DNA from: Lelliottia sp. JS-SCA-14
GTDB taxonomy: Bacteria; Pseudomonadota; Gammaproteobacteria; Enterobacterales; Enterobacteriaceae
Assembly: GCF_035593345.1 (NCBI RefSeq)
Contig: NZ_CP141606.1
Location: 4,402,001-4,466,000, forward strand
DNA length: 64,000 nucleotides
Direction: 5' to 3'
This document shows, one piece after another, positions 42,480-53,974 of this stretch (position 1 is the stretch's first letter; each line of letters begins with the position of its first letter). The position numbers and the translations under genes are program-made. The notes under the pieces are model-generated. The model was not told the DNA's origin, did not search any database, and saw only the letters and a list, made by a program, of their open reading frames with translations.

Positions 42480-44567
42480 ATGTGGCGCAGGCTGATTTAT
42501 CACCCGGAAGTTAACTACGCACTACGTCAAACTCTGGTGTTATGTCTTCCCGTGGCCGTTGGTTTGATCCTCGGTCATCTGCAACAGGGGCTGCTGTTCT
42601 CTCTCGTCCCCGCCTGCTGCAACATTGCCGGTCTCGATACTCCCCACAAACGCTTTTTCAAACGTCTGATTATCGGCGGCTGCCTGTTTGCCGGATGCAG
42701 CCTCGCCGTGCAGCTGCTGCTGGCGCGCGATATCCCGCTGCCGCTCATTCTGACCGTGCTGGCGATGACGCTGGGCGTCACGGCGGAGATCAGCGCGCTT
42801 CACGCCCGCCTGCTGCCCGCATCGCTCATTGCCGCCATTTTCACGCTGAGTCTCGCCGGAAATATGCCCGTCTGGGAGCCGCTGCTGATCTATGCCGCCG
42901 GCACGCTGTGGTACGGGCTGTTTAACTGGTTCTGGTTCTGGATGTGGCGAGAGCAGCCGCTGCGCGAATCCCTGAGCCTGCTCTACGTCCAGCTCGCCGA
43001 ATATTGCGAAGCTAAATACACCCTGCTGACGCAGCACACTGACCCCGAAAAGTCCCTGCCACCGCTGCTGTCGCGCCAGCAAAAAGTGGTCGATCTCATC
43101 AGCCAGTGTTATCAGCAGCTGCACATGCTGGCGGCCAATAAAAATCATGAATACAAACGCCTGCTGCGCGTCTTCCAGGTCGGGCTGGATCTGCAGGAGC
43201 ATATCTCCGTCAGCCTGCATCACCCGCAGGAGGTGCAAAAGCTGGTGGAACGCAGCCACGCCGAGGCGGTGATCCGCTGGAATGCCCAGACGGTCGCGAC
43301 TCGCCTGCGCGTGCTGGCGGACGATATTCTGTATCACCGCTACCCGACGCGCTTTACCATGGATAAGCAGCTGGGAGCGCTGGAGAAAATCGCGCGCCAG
43401 CACCCGGATAACCCGGTCGGACAGTTCTGCGCATGGCACTTTAGCCGCATCGCGCGCGTGCTGCGCACCCAGCGTCCGCTCTACTCCCGCGACCTGATGG
43501 CCGATAAGCAAAAACGTCTGCCGCTGCTGCCCGCGCTGAAAAGCTATCTGTCGCTGAAATCCTCCGCCCTGCGCAACGCCGCGCGCATCAGCGTCATGCT
43601 CAGCGTGGCGAGCCTGATGGGCGTCGCGCTGCACTTACCGAAGCCCTACTGGATCCTCATGACCGTGCTGTTTGTCACCCAGAACGGCTATGGCGCCACG
43701 CGAGTGCGCATTCTTCACAGGGCGCTCGGGACTTTTGCCGGGTTAGTGATTGCCGGGGTGACGCTGCACTTCCACGTTCCCGACGGCTACACCCTCGCGG
43801 GAATGCTGGTGATTACGCTCGTGGGCTATCTGATCATCCGTAAAAACTATGGCTGGGCGATGGTCGGGTTTACGGTGACGGCGGTATATACCCTGCAACT
43901 CCTGACCCTGAACGGCGAGCAGTACATTGTCGCGCGGCTGGTGGATACGCTTATTGGCTGTTTGATCGCCTTCGGCGGCATGGTCTGGCTGTGGCCGCAA
44001 TGGCAAAGCGGCTTGTTACGCCAGAACGCCCACGATGCGCTCGAAGCCGATCAGCAGGCGATTCGTTTGATACTGAGCGACGACCCGAAAGCCTCGCCGC
44101 TGGCCTATCAGCGCATGAAGGTCAACCAGGCGCACAACGCCCTGTTTAACTCGCTAAACCAGGCGATGCAGGAGCCGGGCTTTAACTCGCACTATCTGGC
44201 GGATATGAAACTGTGGGTGACGCACAGCCAGTTTATCGTCGAGCATATCAACGCCATGACCACGCTGGCGCGCGAGCACACGATGCTGACGCCGGATCTG
44301 GCGCAGCGGTATTTGCAGTCGTGTGAAATTGCGTTGCAGCGCTGTCAGCAGCGTCTGGAGTACGACGCGCCGGGAGAATCGGGGGATTCGAACATTCTGG
44401 AAGCGCCAGAGACGCTGACCCATGGGCCGATGAGCACCCTCGAGCAGCATTTGCAGCGGGTATTAGGGCATTTGAACACCATGCACACCATTTCGTCGGT
44501 GGCATGGCGTCAGCGTCCGCATCACGGGATTTGGTTGACGCGGATTTTGCGGCGCAAAGAGTCGTGA
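42480..44567 (+). CDS. yhfK: Inner-membrane protein YhfK (FUSC/YccS family)
   Basis: YhfK is a large inner-membrane protein of the YccS/FUSC family with unknown transport role. The 695-residue product has two hydrophobic blocks (about 15-165 and 375-520), each of several helices. They are separated and followed by cytoplasmic helical regions. I start it at MWRRLIYHPEVNYALRQ (42480) by similarity to E. coli; the 14 upstream codons overlap the crp terminator. No clear ribosome site is visible. It is convergent with argD. Confidence 0.92.
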   Translation: MWRRLIYHPEVNYALRQTLVLCLPVAVGLILGHLQQGLLFSLVPACCNIAGLDTPHKRFFKRLIIGGCLFAGCSLAVQLLLARDIPLPLILTVLAMTLGVTAEISALHARLLPASLIAAIFTLSLAGNMPVWEPLLIYAAGTLWYGLFNWFWFWMWREQPLRESLSLLYVQLAEYCEAKYTLLTQHTDPEKSLPPLLSRQQKVVDLISQCYQQLHMLAANKNHEYKRLLRVFQVGLDLQEHISVSLHHPQEVQKLVERSHAEAVIRWNAQTVATRLRVLADDILYHRYPTRFTMDKQLGALEKIARQHPDNPVGQFCAWHFSRIARVLRTQRPLYSRDLMADKQKRLPLLPALKSYLSLKSSALRNAARISVMLSVASLMGVALHLPKPYWILMTVLFVTQNGYGATRVRILHRALGTFAGLVIAGVTLHFHVPDGYTLAGMLVITLVGYLIIRKNYGWAMVGFTVTAVYTLQLLTLNGEQYIVARLVDTLIGCLIAFGGMVWLWPQWQSGLLRQNAHDALEADQQAIRLILSDDPKASPLAYQRMKVNQAHNALFNSLNQAMQEPGFNSHYLADMKLWVTHSQFIVEHINAMTTLAREHTMLTPDLAQRYLQSCEIALQRCQQRLEYDAPGESGDSNILEAPETLTHGPMSTLEQHLQRVLGHLNTMHTISSVAWRQRPHHGIWLTRILRRKES

Positions 44568-44572
44568 GTTTT

Positions 44573-45845
<1,273 letters not shown>

Positions 45846-45910
45846 TCACAGTTCGCGTGAAAATATAATCACAAAATATGCATAAAAAATCACAGCAAGG
45901 CAATAAAAAT

Positions 45911-46474
45911 TCAGCGATGGAGGAAATTGGCCAGAAGTTCGTGGCCCTGCTCGCTCAGAATGCTCTCCGGGTGGAACTGCACCCCTTCGAGATCCCACTC
46001 GCGGTGGCGAATGCCCATGATCTGTTGGGTGTCGCTCCAGGCGGTGACTTCAAAACAGTCGGGAAGCGTAGGCGGGTCGATGACCAGCGAGTGATAGCGG
46101 GTGACCGTCAGCGGATTATTCAGCCCGCGAAACACGCCGGTTCCGGTGTGGGTCACCGGCGAGGTTTTGCCGTGCATCACCCGTTCGGCACGGACGATGG
46201 TCGCCCCGAACACCTGAGCGATCGCCTGATGCCCCAGACAGACGCCGAGGATCGGCAGTTTGCCGGCGTAGTGGCGGATGACATCCAGCGAAATGCCCGA
46301 CTCGTCGGGCGTGCAGGGTCCCGGTGAAATGACGATTTTCTGCGGGGCCAGCGCGTCGATATCAGCCAGCGTAATGTCGTCGTTGCGCCGGACGATCACC
46401 TCTGCCCCCAGTTCACAAAAGTACTGGTAAAGGTTCCAGGTAAAGGAATCGTAGTTATCAATCAGCAGGATCAT
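45911..46474 (-). CDS. pabA: Aminodeoxychorismate synthase glutamine amidotransferase PabA
   Basis: PabA supplies ammonia from glutamine to PabB for 4-amino-4-deoxychorismate, the folate precursor. The 187-residue product has the class I triad: Cys in GVCLGHQ (about 79) and His/Glu in [10 protein letters not shown] (about 168-170). It begins [18 protein letters not shown]. It lies downstream of fic and upstream of argD on the same strand, as in E. coli. Confidence 0.97.
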   Translation of the reverse strand: MILLIDNYDSFTWNLYQYFCELGAEVIVRRNDDITLADIDALAPQKIVISPGPCTPDESGISLDVIRHYAGKLPILGVCLGHQAIAQVFGATIVRAERVMHGKTSPVTHTGTGVFRGLNNPLTVTRYHSLVIDPPTLPDCFEVTAWSDTQQIMGIRHREWDLEGVQFHPESILSEQGHELLANFLHR

Positions 46475-46506
46475 GGCGGCTCCGGGACAAAAATAGCCGC
46501 CCTATT

Positions 46507-47109
46507 CTACTCAGTTTCCCGCGCTTCGCTCACTACTTTGGCAAAGATGGCGGTGAGCGCGGTCAAATCGCCCATCGCCCCGCTCTGGTTAGCCGCCGCC
46601 CATTCGTCCGGGTCGATGCCTCGCCAGCTCAGCTGATAGCCCGCGTGGATCGCCAGTTGCTCAAAGAAGACGCGCTGGGCGATGCCGTTGCCAATCCGGA
46701 ACGGGTGCAGGACGTTGATCTCACAGTAGTAGTGGCTGAGGCGGGCAATGAACTCCTCACGATCGAGACCCACCAGGTAGCCTTCTTCTTCCAGATCCTG
46801 CATCAGGGCGTTGCCCTCTTTTTCGATGTAGCCGAAGTGGCAAAAACGGGTGTCGCCCTGGTAAATATCGACCTCACGAATTGCTCCGGCCCAGCTGAAA
46901 ATATCCTGATACAGGTGGCGGTGAATGGCGCAGAGATGCGGCAAACCGCGCGCCGGAGGGCCGAGAGGCAGCGTGGCGGCACGTAGCGCCGTCAGTTCGT
47001 AAGAGGCCTGCGCCAGTCGCTCCGCCTGGCGGATACTGAGCGCATTGCGCATCACATTCAGGCCGGTATAGAGGTACGGGTCGCGGTCATCGCCAATTTT
47101 ATCGCTCAT
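46507..47109 (-). CDS. fic: Fic family protein
   Basis: Fic is a Fic-fold protein; active members AMP-ylate target proteins. The 200-residue product has the family core but its central motif reads [12 protein letters not shown] (135-146), whereas the catalytic consensus is HPF-X-[D/E]-GNG-R-X-X-R. The acidic and first arginine positions are both Ile, so classical AMP transfer is doubtful. E. coli Fic is also divergent here. The flap and following [15 protein letters not shown] are conserved. I start at [14 protein letters not shown] (47107-47109), which overlaps the end of yhfG by 11 bases, the antitoxin-toxin arrangement. Confidence 0.93.
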   Translation of the reverse strand: MSDKIGDDRDPYLYTGLNVMRNALSIRQAERLAQASYELTALRAATLPLGPPARGLPHLCAIHRHLYQDIFSWAGAIREVDIYQGDTRFCHFGYIEKEGNALMQDLEEEGYLVGLDREEFIARLSHYYCEINVLHPFRIGNGIAQRVFFEQLAIHAGYQLSWRGIDPDEWAAANQSGAMGDLTALTAIFAKVVSEARETE

Positions 47110-47266
47110 AGTGCCTCCTGAGTTCCTCAAGACGCACTTCAGCTTCCTGCGCGCTGAGCGTGACTAACGGGCTGTCGACCCCTTCGAGGCGTCGGCTGGC
47201 CTGGAAATTGGCATTTCGCTGTTGCTCCCAGAGACGGGACTTTTGTTTATCGGTGAGTTTTTTCAC
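47099..47266 (-). CDS. yhfG: YhfG, small partner (putative antitoxin) of Fic
   Basis: My translation gives 55 residues, starting with GTG (47264-47266): (M)[19 protein letters not shown], then FQASRRLEG and ending EELRRHYER, closely like E. coli YhfG. A strong GGGAGG lies 6 bases upstream. It is encoded immediately before fic and overlaps it. In E. coli and Salmonella YhfG-type proteins inhibit Fic through an alpha-inhibitor helix. I did not find a canonical (S/T)XXXE(G/N) motif with certainty, so the mode of inhibition is left open. Confidence 0.88.
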   Translation of the reverse strand: MKKLTDKQKSRLWEQQRNANFQASRRLEGVDSPLVTLSAQEAEVRLEELRRHYER

Positions 47267-47372
47267 TTAACGCCTCCCTGAATGTGTCCGTTTGCCACAA
47301 GTATAAGCAGCAAACTGCGCTTTCGCAGGGAGGAGCAAGCAATGCGGGCGAGGAGACCCGCAGAGGAGAAAC

Positions 47373-48222
<850 letters not shown>

Positions 48223-49407
48223 ATGACTAACAGCAACCGCATCAAGCTCACATGGATCAGCTTCTTCTCCTACGCCCTCACCGGCGCACTGGTGATCGTC
48301 ACCGGGATGGTAATGGGCAATATTGCCGATTATTTCCAGTTACCGGTTTCCAGCATGAGCAACACCTTTACCTTCCTGAACGCCGGGATCCTGATCTCTA
48401 TCTTCTTAAACGCCTGGCTGATGGAAATCGTGCCGCTGAAAACACAGCTGCGTTTCGGCTTTGTGCTGATGGTCGCCGCCGTGGCGGGCCTGATGGTCAG
48501 CCACAGCATCGCCCTGTTTTCGGCGTCGATGTTCGTACTCGGCCTGGTCAGCGGGATCACCATGTCCATCGGGACCTTCCTGATTACCCATATGTATGAA
48601 GGCCGCCAGCGCGGCGCGCGTCTGCTGTTCACCGACTCGTTCTTCAGCATGGCGGGGATGATCTTCCCGATGGTCGCCGCCGTTCTGCTGGCGCGCAGCA
48701 TCGAGTGGTACTGGGTATATGCCTGTATCGGCCTGGTGTACGTGGCGATCTTTATTCTGACCTTCGGCTGTGACTTCCCGGTGCTGGGCAAAAAAGCCGA
48801 GCAGAGTGCCGAGCCGGTGGTGAAAGAGAAATGGGGGATCGGCGTGCTGTTCCTCTCCGTGGCCGCCCTGTGCTACATCCTTGGCCAGTTGGGCTTTATC
48901 TCCTGGGTGCCGGAATACGCCAAAAGTCTGGGCATGAGCCTGAACGACGCGGGCAAACTGGTGAGCGATTTCTGGATGTCGTACATGTTCGGCATGTGGG
49001 CATTTAGCTTCATCCTGCGCTTCTTCGACTTGCAACGCATCCTGACCGTGCTGGCCGGTCTGGCGACCGTGCTGATGTATCTGTTCATCAACGGATCACC
49101 GGAGCATATGCCGTGGTTCATCCTGACCCTCGGCTTCTTCTCCAGCGCGATTTACACCTCGATCATTACGCTCGGCTCCCTGCAAACCAAAGTGGCCTCG
49201 CCGAAGCTGGTCAACTTCGTGCTGACCTGCGGCACCATCGGCACCATGCTGACCTTCGTGGTGACCGGCCCGATCGTCGCCCACAGCGGTCCGCTGGCGG
49301 CCCTGCACACGGCGAACGGCCTGTACGCGGTGGTGTTCGTGATGTGTCTGATTCTGGGCTTTGTGACCCGCCACCGTCAGCACAACACGGCAGCGGCTTC
49401 TCACTAA
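48223..49407 (+). CDS. tsgA: Major facilitator transporter TsgA
   Basis: TsgA is an inner-membrane MFS-type protein with twelve predicted helices and unknown substrate; its expression responds to tellurite/selenite and selenium in Salmonella. The 394-residue product begins [20 protein letters not shown] and contains the MFS-like inter-helix loops ([18 protein letters not shown]). I start it at 48223 because AAGG precedes this ATG and the upstream codons do not match the family. It is convergent with codA. Confidence 0.94.
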   Translation: MTNSNRIKLTWISFFSYALTGALVIVTGMVMGNIADYFQLPVSSMSNTFTFLNAGILISIFLNAWLMEIVPLKTQLRFGFVLMVAAVAGLMVSHSIALFSASMFVLGLVSGITMSIGTFLITHMYEGRQRGARLLFTDSFFSMAGMIFPMVAAVLLARSIEWYWVYACIGLVYVAIFILTFGCDFPVLGKKAEQSAEPVVKEKWGIGVLFLSVAALCYILGQLGFISWVPEYAKSLGMSLNDAGKLVSDFWMSYMFGMWAFSFILRFFDLQRILTVLAGLATVLMYLFINGSPEHMPWFILTLGFFSSAIYTSIITLGSLQTKVASPKLVNFVLTCGTIGTMLTFVVTGPIVAHSGPLAALHTANGLYAVVFVMCLILGFVTRHRQHNTAAASH

Positions 49408-49411
49408 GTCC

Positions 49412-50728
49412 CTACGCCCCTTTGCTACCGGCGAAGGGGCTGTTTCGGGTAAAGTTCACTTCCTCTCCTCCGCTATCCGTCTGGATCCACGTCTGCGCCA
49501 GCTGCGTGGTGGCAATCACCCTTCCCTGACGAATCGACCAGCGCACCGGCACCTGGCAGCGCACCGCTTCAAACCCACTCTCCGCAGGCAAAATAATCAG
49601 GTTCGCCGGATTGCCCGTTTCGATGCCGTAATCCGTCAGGCCAAAGGTTCTGGCGCTGTTGTGGGTAATCAGATTTAGACCGCTATCGATCTGCCCATAG
49701 CCCATCATCTGACAGACGTGCAGCCCCATGTGCAGCACCTGCAGCATATTGCCCGTACCCAGCGGATACCACGGGTCAAAGACGTCATCATGGCCGAAAC
49801 AGACGTTGATGCCTGCCTCCTGCAGCTCCTTCACACGGGTGATACCGCGACGCTTCGGATAGTCGTCAAAACGTCCCTGCAGATGAATATTCACCAGCGG
49901 GTTAGCGACAAAGTTGATGTTGGACATCTTCAGCAGGCGGAACAGGCGCGAGGTGTACGCCCCGTTGTAGGAGTGCATCGCCGTGGTATGGCTGGCGGTC
50001 ACGCGATGGCCGATGCCCGCCTCGTACGCCAGAGTGGCGACGGTTTCAACGAAGCGCGACTGCTCGTCGTCGATCTCATCGCAGTGAATATCCAGCGGAC
50101 GGTCGTATTTTTTCGCCAGCTCGAAAGCGATGTGCAGGGACTGGACGCCATACTCGCGGGTGAATTCAAAGTGCGGGATCGCCCCAACCACATCCGCGCC
50201 CAGTTTTAATGCCTCTTCGAGCAGCGCCGCGCCGTTGGGATAAGAGAGAATTCCCTCCTGCGGGAAGGCCACGATTTGCAGCGTCACCCAGGGCGCGACT
50301 TCCTGTTTCACCTCCAGCATCGCTTTCAGGGCGGTGAGCGTCGGGTCGGAGACATCCACGTGGGTGCGCACGAACTGGATGCCGTTGGCAATTTGCCATT
50401 TTAGCGTTTTCCACGCGCGGGCTTTGACGTCTTCGTGACTCAGGAGCGCCTTACGCTCCGCCCAGCGCTCGATGCCTTCAAACAGCGTGCCAGACTGGTT
50501 CCAGCTCGGTTCGCCCGCAGTCTGTGTCGTATCGAGATGAATATGCGGCTCGATAAACGGCGGGATCGCCAGCCCGCCGCGGGCGTTGAGCACCTCGTAG
50601 CTTTCGTCGTGCGCGTCGCTCATCGGGGTGATCTCAGCAAAACGGCCATTCTCAATGCCAATCTGCCATAACCCTTCCCGGCCCGGTAACCGAACATTCT
50701 GAACGAGCCAAAGCGGTGTTGTCGTCAT
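49412..50728 (-). CDS. codA: Cytosine deaminase CodA
   Basis: CodA deaminates cytosine to uracil for pyrimidine salvage and is the enzyme that activates 5-fluorocytosine. The 438-residue product has amidohydrolase metal motifs: HIHLD (about 62-66), the active-site [10 protein letters not shown] (about 219-228), SHTTAMHSY and [13 protein letters not shown] (about 317-329). It lies between tsgA and nirB, whereas in E. coli K-12 codA is in codBA elsewhere. No CodB permease gene is adjacent. Confidence 0.94.
   Translation of the reverse strand: MTTTPLWLVQNVRLPGREGLWQIGIENGRFAEITPMSDAHDESYEVLNARGGLAIPPFIEPHIHLDTTQTAGEPSWNQSGTLFEGIERWAERKALLSHEDVKARAWKTLKWQIANGIQFVRTHVDVSDPTLTALKAMLEVKQEVAPWVTLQIVAFPQEGILSYPNGAALLEEALKLGADVVGAIPHFEFTREYGVQSLHIAFELAKKYDRPLDIHCDEIDDEQSRFVETVATLAYEAGIGHRVTASHTTAMHSYNGAYTSRLFRLLKMSNINFVANPLVNIHLQGRFDDYPKRRGITRVKELQEAGINVCFGHDDVFDPWYPLGTGNMLQVLHMGLHVCQMMGYGQIDSGLNLITHNSARTFGLTDYGIETGNPANLIILPAESGFEAVRCQVPVRWSIRQGRVIATTQLAQTWIQTDSGGEEVNFTRNSPFAGSKGA
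49416..49440 (+). terminator. Hairpin at the tsgA/codA junction
   Basis: GCCCCTT ... AAGGGGC forms a hairpin 8 bases after the tsgA stop and is followed by TGTTTCGG. It lies inside the last codons of codA on the other strand. It is a weak intrinsic terminator candidate for tsgA; the T-run is short. Confidence 0.55.
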
Positions 50729-50968
50729 ACCTTTCTCCCGAAAAACGCGGCTGAAATTAAGGGGTACGTCATCTTAATCATTAGGCCCCTAATTTGTATA
50801 GAAAATAGACGCTCGCGAAAAGCGTGCTATTTCCGAGACTTATAAAAATCCTGACAAATCAGCGATATACCCACTAAGGGGTAGTTAAAGGCGTATTTGA
50901 TTTGTATCAATAAGCGCCCCTGCTGAATCGTTAAGGTAGGCAGTAATAGAAAAGAAATCGAGGCAAAA
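50729..50968 (+). promoter_or_regulatory. nirB promoter with FNR and NarL/NarP sites
   Basis: A perfect FNR box TTGAT-N4-ATCAA lies at 50897-50910. Upstream, two inverted heptamers (TACCCAC / TACCCCT on the other strand, 50868-50883) are arranged 7-2-7 as for NarL/NarP. The -10 region TAAGGT (50932-50937) predicts a start near 50945. This puts FNR at -41.5 and the NarL/P site at -69.5, exactly the E. coli nirB geometry. The start site is inferred, not mapped. Anaerobic, nitrite/nitrate-induced expression is expected. Confidence 0.88.
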
Positions 50969-53512
50969 ATGAGCAAAGTCAGACTCGCTATTATTGGTAA
51001 CGGCATGGTCGGCCACCGCTTTATTGAGGATCTTCTCGATAAAGCTGACGCTGCCCAGTTCGATATTACCGTCTTCTGTGAAGAACCCCGTCAAGCATAC
51101 GATCGTGTCCACCTCTCTTCCTACTTCTCCCATCACACTGCTGAAGAACTTTCTCTGGTGCGTGAAGGTTTCTACGAGAAGCATGGCGTCAAAGTGCTGG
51201 TGGGCGAACGCGCCATCACCATCAACCGCCAGGAAAAGGTGATCCACTCCAGTGCCGGACGTACCGTTTTTTACGATAAGTTGATCATGGCGACTGGCTC
51301 TTACCCGTGGATCCCGCCTATCAAGGGCTCAGAAACACAGGATTGCTTCGTTTATCGTACCATTGAAGACCTCAAAGCGATCGAATCCTGCGCGCGTCGC
51401 AGTAAACGCGGCGCGGTCGTCGGCGGCGGTCTGCTCGGCCTCGAAGCGGCAGGCGCGCTGAAAAACTTAGGCGTCGAAACCCACGTCATCGAATTTGCCC
51501 CGATGCTGATGGCCGAACAGCTCGACCATATGGGCGGCGATCAGTTGCGCCGTAAGATCGAGAGCATGGGTGTGAAAGTTCACACCAGCAAAAACACCAA
51601 AGAGATCGTTCAGGAAGGCACCGAAGCGCGTAAAACCATGCGCTTCGCCGACGGCAGCGAGCTGGAAGTGGACTTCATCGTCTTCTCTACCGGCATCCGT
51701 CCACGCGACAAAATGGCGACCCAGTGCGGTCTGGCCGTGGCGCAGCGCGGCGGGATCATGATCAATGATTCTTGCCAGACCTCCGACCCGGACATCTACG
51801 CCATCGGCGAATGCGCCAGCTGGAGCAACCGCGTGTACGGACTCGTGGCACCGGGCTACAAAATGGCGCAGGTCGCCGTGGACCACATCCTCGGTAACGA
51901 AAATGCCTTCACCGGCGCGGACATGAGCGCCAAGCTGAAACTGCTCGGCGTAGACGTCGGCGGGATCGGCGATGCGCACGGCCGCACGCCGGGCTGTCGC
52001 AGCTACGTGTACCTCGACGAAAGCAAAGAGGTCTACAAACGTCTGATTGTCAGCCAGGACAACAAAACCCTGCTGGGTGCGGTGCTGGTGGGCGATACCA
52101 CGGATTTCGGCAACCTGCTGCAGCTGGTCCTGAACGCCATCGAGCTGCCGGAAAACCCGGACGCGCTTATCCTGCCTGCTCATGCCTCCAGTGGCAAACC
52201 GTCTATCGGCGTGGATAAACTGCCGGACAGCGCGCAGATCTGCTCCTGCTTCGACGTGACCAAAGGCATGCTGATCTCCGCGATCAACAAAGGCTGCCAC
52301 ACGGTTGCGGCGCTGAAAGCCGAAACCAAAGCCGGGACCGGCTGCGGCGGCTGTATTCCTCTGGTCACTCAGGTGCTGAACGCCGAACTGGCGAAACAGG
52401 GCATCGAAGTGAACAACAACCTGTGTGAGCACTTCTCTTACTCACGCCAGGAGATTTACCACCTGATCCGCGTGGAAGGCATCAAAACCTTCGACGAGTT
52501 GCTGGAAAAACACGGCCAGGGCTACGGGTGCGAAGTGTGTAAACCGACCGTAGGTTCCCTGCTCGCCTCCTGCTGGAACGACTACATCCTGAAGCCAGAG
52601 CACACGCCGCTGCAGGACACCAACGACAACTTCCTCGCCAACATCCAGAAAGACGGCACCTACTCCGTGATCCCACGCTCTGCCGGTGGCGAAATCACCC
52701 CGGAAGGTCTGGTGGCCGTCGGACGCGTGGCGCGCGAATTTAACCTGTACACCAAAATCACCGGTTCCCAGCGTATCGGTCTGTTTGGTGCGCAGAAAGA
52801 TGACCTGCCGGAAATCTGGCGTCAGCTGATCGAAGCGGGCTTCGAAACCGGCCACGCGTATACCAAAGCGCTGCGTATGGCGAAAACCTGCGTGGGCAGC
52901 ACCTGGTGCCGTTACGGCGTGGGCGACAGCGTGGGCTTCGGCGTTGAGCTGGAAAACCGCTACAAAGGCATTCGTACCCCGCACAAAATGAAGTTCGGCG
53001 TCTCCGGCTGTACTCGTGAATGTGCGGAAGCGCAGGGCAAAGACGTGGGGATTATCGCCACCGAAAAAGGCTGGAACCTGTACGTCTGCGGTAACGGCGG
53101 GATGAAACCGCGTCACGCCGACCTGCTGGCCGCCGATCTCGACCGCGAAACGCTGCTGAAATATCTCGACCGCTTCATGATGTTCTACATCCGTACCGCC
53201 GACAAACTGACCCGTACGGCCTCCTGGCTGGATAACCTGGAAGGCGGCATCGAATACCTGAAATCGGTGATCATCGACGACAAACTCGGTCTGAACGAGC
53301 ATCTGGAAGAAGAGATTGCCCGCCTGCGCGAGGCGGTGATTTGCGAGTGGACGGAAACCGTCAACACGCCAGCCGCACAGGTGCGCTTCAAACACTTTAT
53401 CAACAGCACCCAGCGCGATCCGAACGTCCAGGTGGTGCCTGAGCGCGAACAGCATCGTCCGGCCACGCCGTACGAGCGCATTCCGGTGACTCTGGTGGAG
53501 GAAAACGTATGA
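50969..53512 (+). CDS. nirB: NADH nitrite reductase large subunit NirB
   Basis: NirB is the cytoplasmic sirohaem enzyme that reduces nitrite to ammonia with NADH. The 847-residue product has an FAD-binding Rossmann fold (IIGNGMVGHRF, about 8-18), an NAD fold (VVGGGLLGLEAAGAL) and a BFD-like [2Fe-2S] domain (CSCFDVTKGM ... CGGCIP). The C-terminal sirohaem/4Fe-4S half has CVGSTWCRYG and CTRECAEAQGKD. The start is preceded by GAGG. It overlaps nirD by four bases. Confidence 0.98.
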   Translation: MSKVRLAIIGNGMVGHRFIEDLLDKADAAQFDITVFCEEPRQAYDRVHLSSYFSHHTAEELSLVREGFYEKHGVKVLVGERAITINRQEKVIHSSAGRTVFYDKLIMATGSYPWIPPIKGSETQDCFVYRTIEDLKAIESCARRSKRGAVVGGGLLGLEAAGALKNLGVETHVIEFAPMLMAEQLDHMGGDQLRRKIESMGVKVHTSKNTKEIVQEGTEARKTMRFADGSELEVDFIVFSTGIRPRDKMATQCGLAVAQRGGIMINDSCQTSDPDIYAIGECASWSNRVYGLVAPGYKMAQVAVDHILGNENAFTGADMSAKLKLLGVDVGGIGDAHGRTPGCRSYVYLDESKEVYKRLIVSQDNKTLLGAVLVGDTTDFGNLLQLVLNAIELPENPDALILPAHASSGKPSIGVDKLPDSAQICSCFDVTKGMLISAINKGCHTVAALKAETKAGTGCGGCIPLVTQVLNAELAKQGIEVNNNLCEHFSYSRQEIYHLIRVEGIKTFDELLEKHGQGYGCEVCKPTVGSLLASCWNDYILKPEHTPLQDTNDNFLANIQKDGTYSVIPRSAGGEITPEGLVAVGRVAREFNLYTKITGSQRIGLFGAQKDDLPEIWRQLIEAGFETGHAYTKALRMAKTCVGSTWCRYGVGDSVGFGVELENRYKGIRTPHKMKFGVSGCTRECAEAQGKDVGIIATEKGWNLYVCGNGGMKPRHADLLAADLDRETLLKYLDRFMMFYIRTADKLTRTASWLDNLEGGIEYLKSVIIDDKLGLNEHLEEEIARLREAVICEWTETVNTPAAQVRFKHFINSTQRDPNVQVVPEREQHRPATPYERIPVTLVEENV

Positions 53513-53835
53513 GCCAGTGGGTAAACATCTGCAAAATCGACGACATCATTCCGGCAACCGGCGTTTGTGCGCTGCTGGGCAACGAGCACGTGGCAATCTT
53601 CCGCCCGCGCCACGACGAACAGGTTTTCGCTATCAGCAACATCGACCCGTTCTTTGAGGCCAGCGTGTTGTCTCGCGGCCTGATCGCTGAACATCAGGGC
53701 GAACTGTGGGTTGCCAGCCCGCTGAAAAAGCAGCGTTTCCGTCTCACCGACGGGCACTGCATGGAAGATGAAAGTCATTCCGTGAAGCACTACGACGTCC
53801 GCGTCAAAGACGGCCAGGTGCAGCTGAAAGGCTAA
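53509..53835 (+). CDS. nirD: NADH nitrite reductase small subunit NirD
   Basis: NirD is the small partner of NirB. The 108-residue product has a Rieske-like fold but lacks the Cys-X-His cluster ligands; the loop reads NIDPFFEASVLSRG, as in E. coli NirD, so it carries no Rieske cluster. It overlaps nirB by four bases (ATGA). In E. coli nirC follows; here the next gene is cysG after 139 bases. Confidence 0.97.
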   Translation: MSQWVNICKIDDIIPATGVCALLGNEHVAIFRPRHDEQVFAISNIDPFFEASVLSRGLIAEHQGELWVASPLKKQRFRLTDGHCMEDESHSVKHYDVRVKDGQVQLKG

Positions 53836-53840
53836 ACCAT

Positions 53841-53865
53841 CACGGGAGGCGCAACGCCTCCCGTG
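53841..53865 (+). other. Perfect hairpin after nirD
   Basis: CACGGGAGGCG-CAA-CGCCTCCCGTG is an 11-bp perfect stem with a 3-nt loop, 6 bases past the nirD stop. No T-run follows, so it is more likely a 3'-end stabiliser or processing element than a simple intrinsic terminator. Confidence 0.75.
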
Positions 53866-53974
53866 AGCGTCACCAATTTCTGTATGACTTTTGTCGTTAC
53901 GGGTATGCTACTCAAAAAGCGGAGCGTCCGACTCCGGTAATCATCGCAACTGTTCACCCCTGAGAGGTAATGTC

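Noticed and set aside
51467..52432. Open frames antisense to nirB, also at 52442-53455
   Set aside because: They are composition-driven shadows with no recognisable domains; nirB is intact and conserved.
53891..53974. Upstream ATG extension of cysG
   Set aside because: The GTG at 53975 has a good ribosome site and matches the known N-terminus; the 28 extra residues are not family-like.
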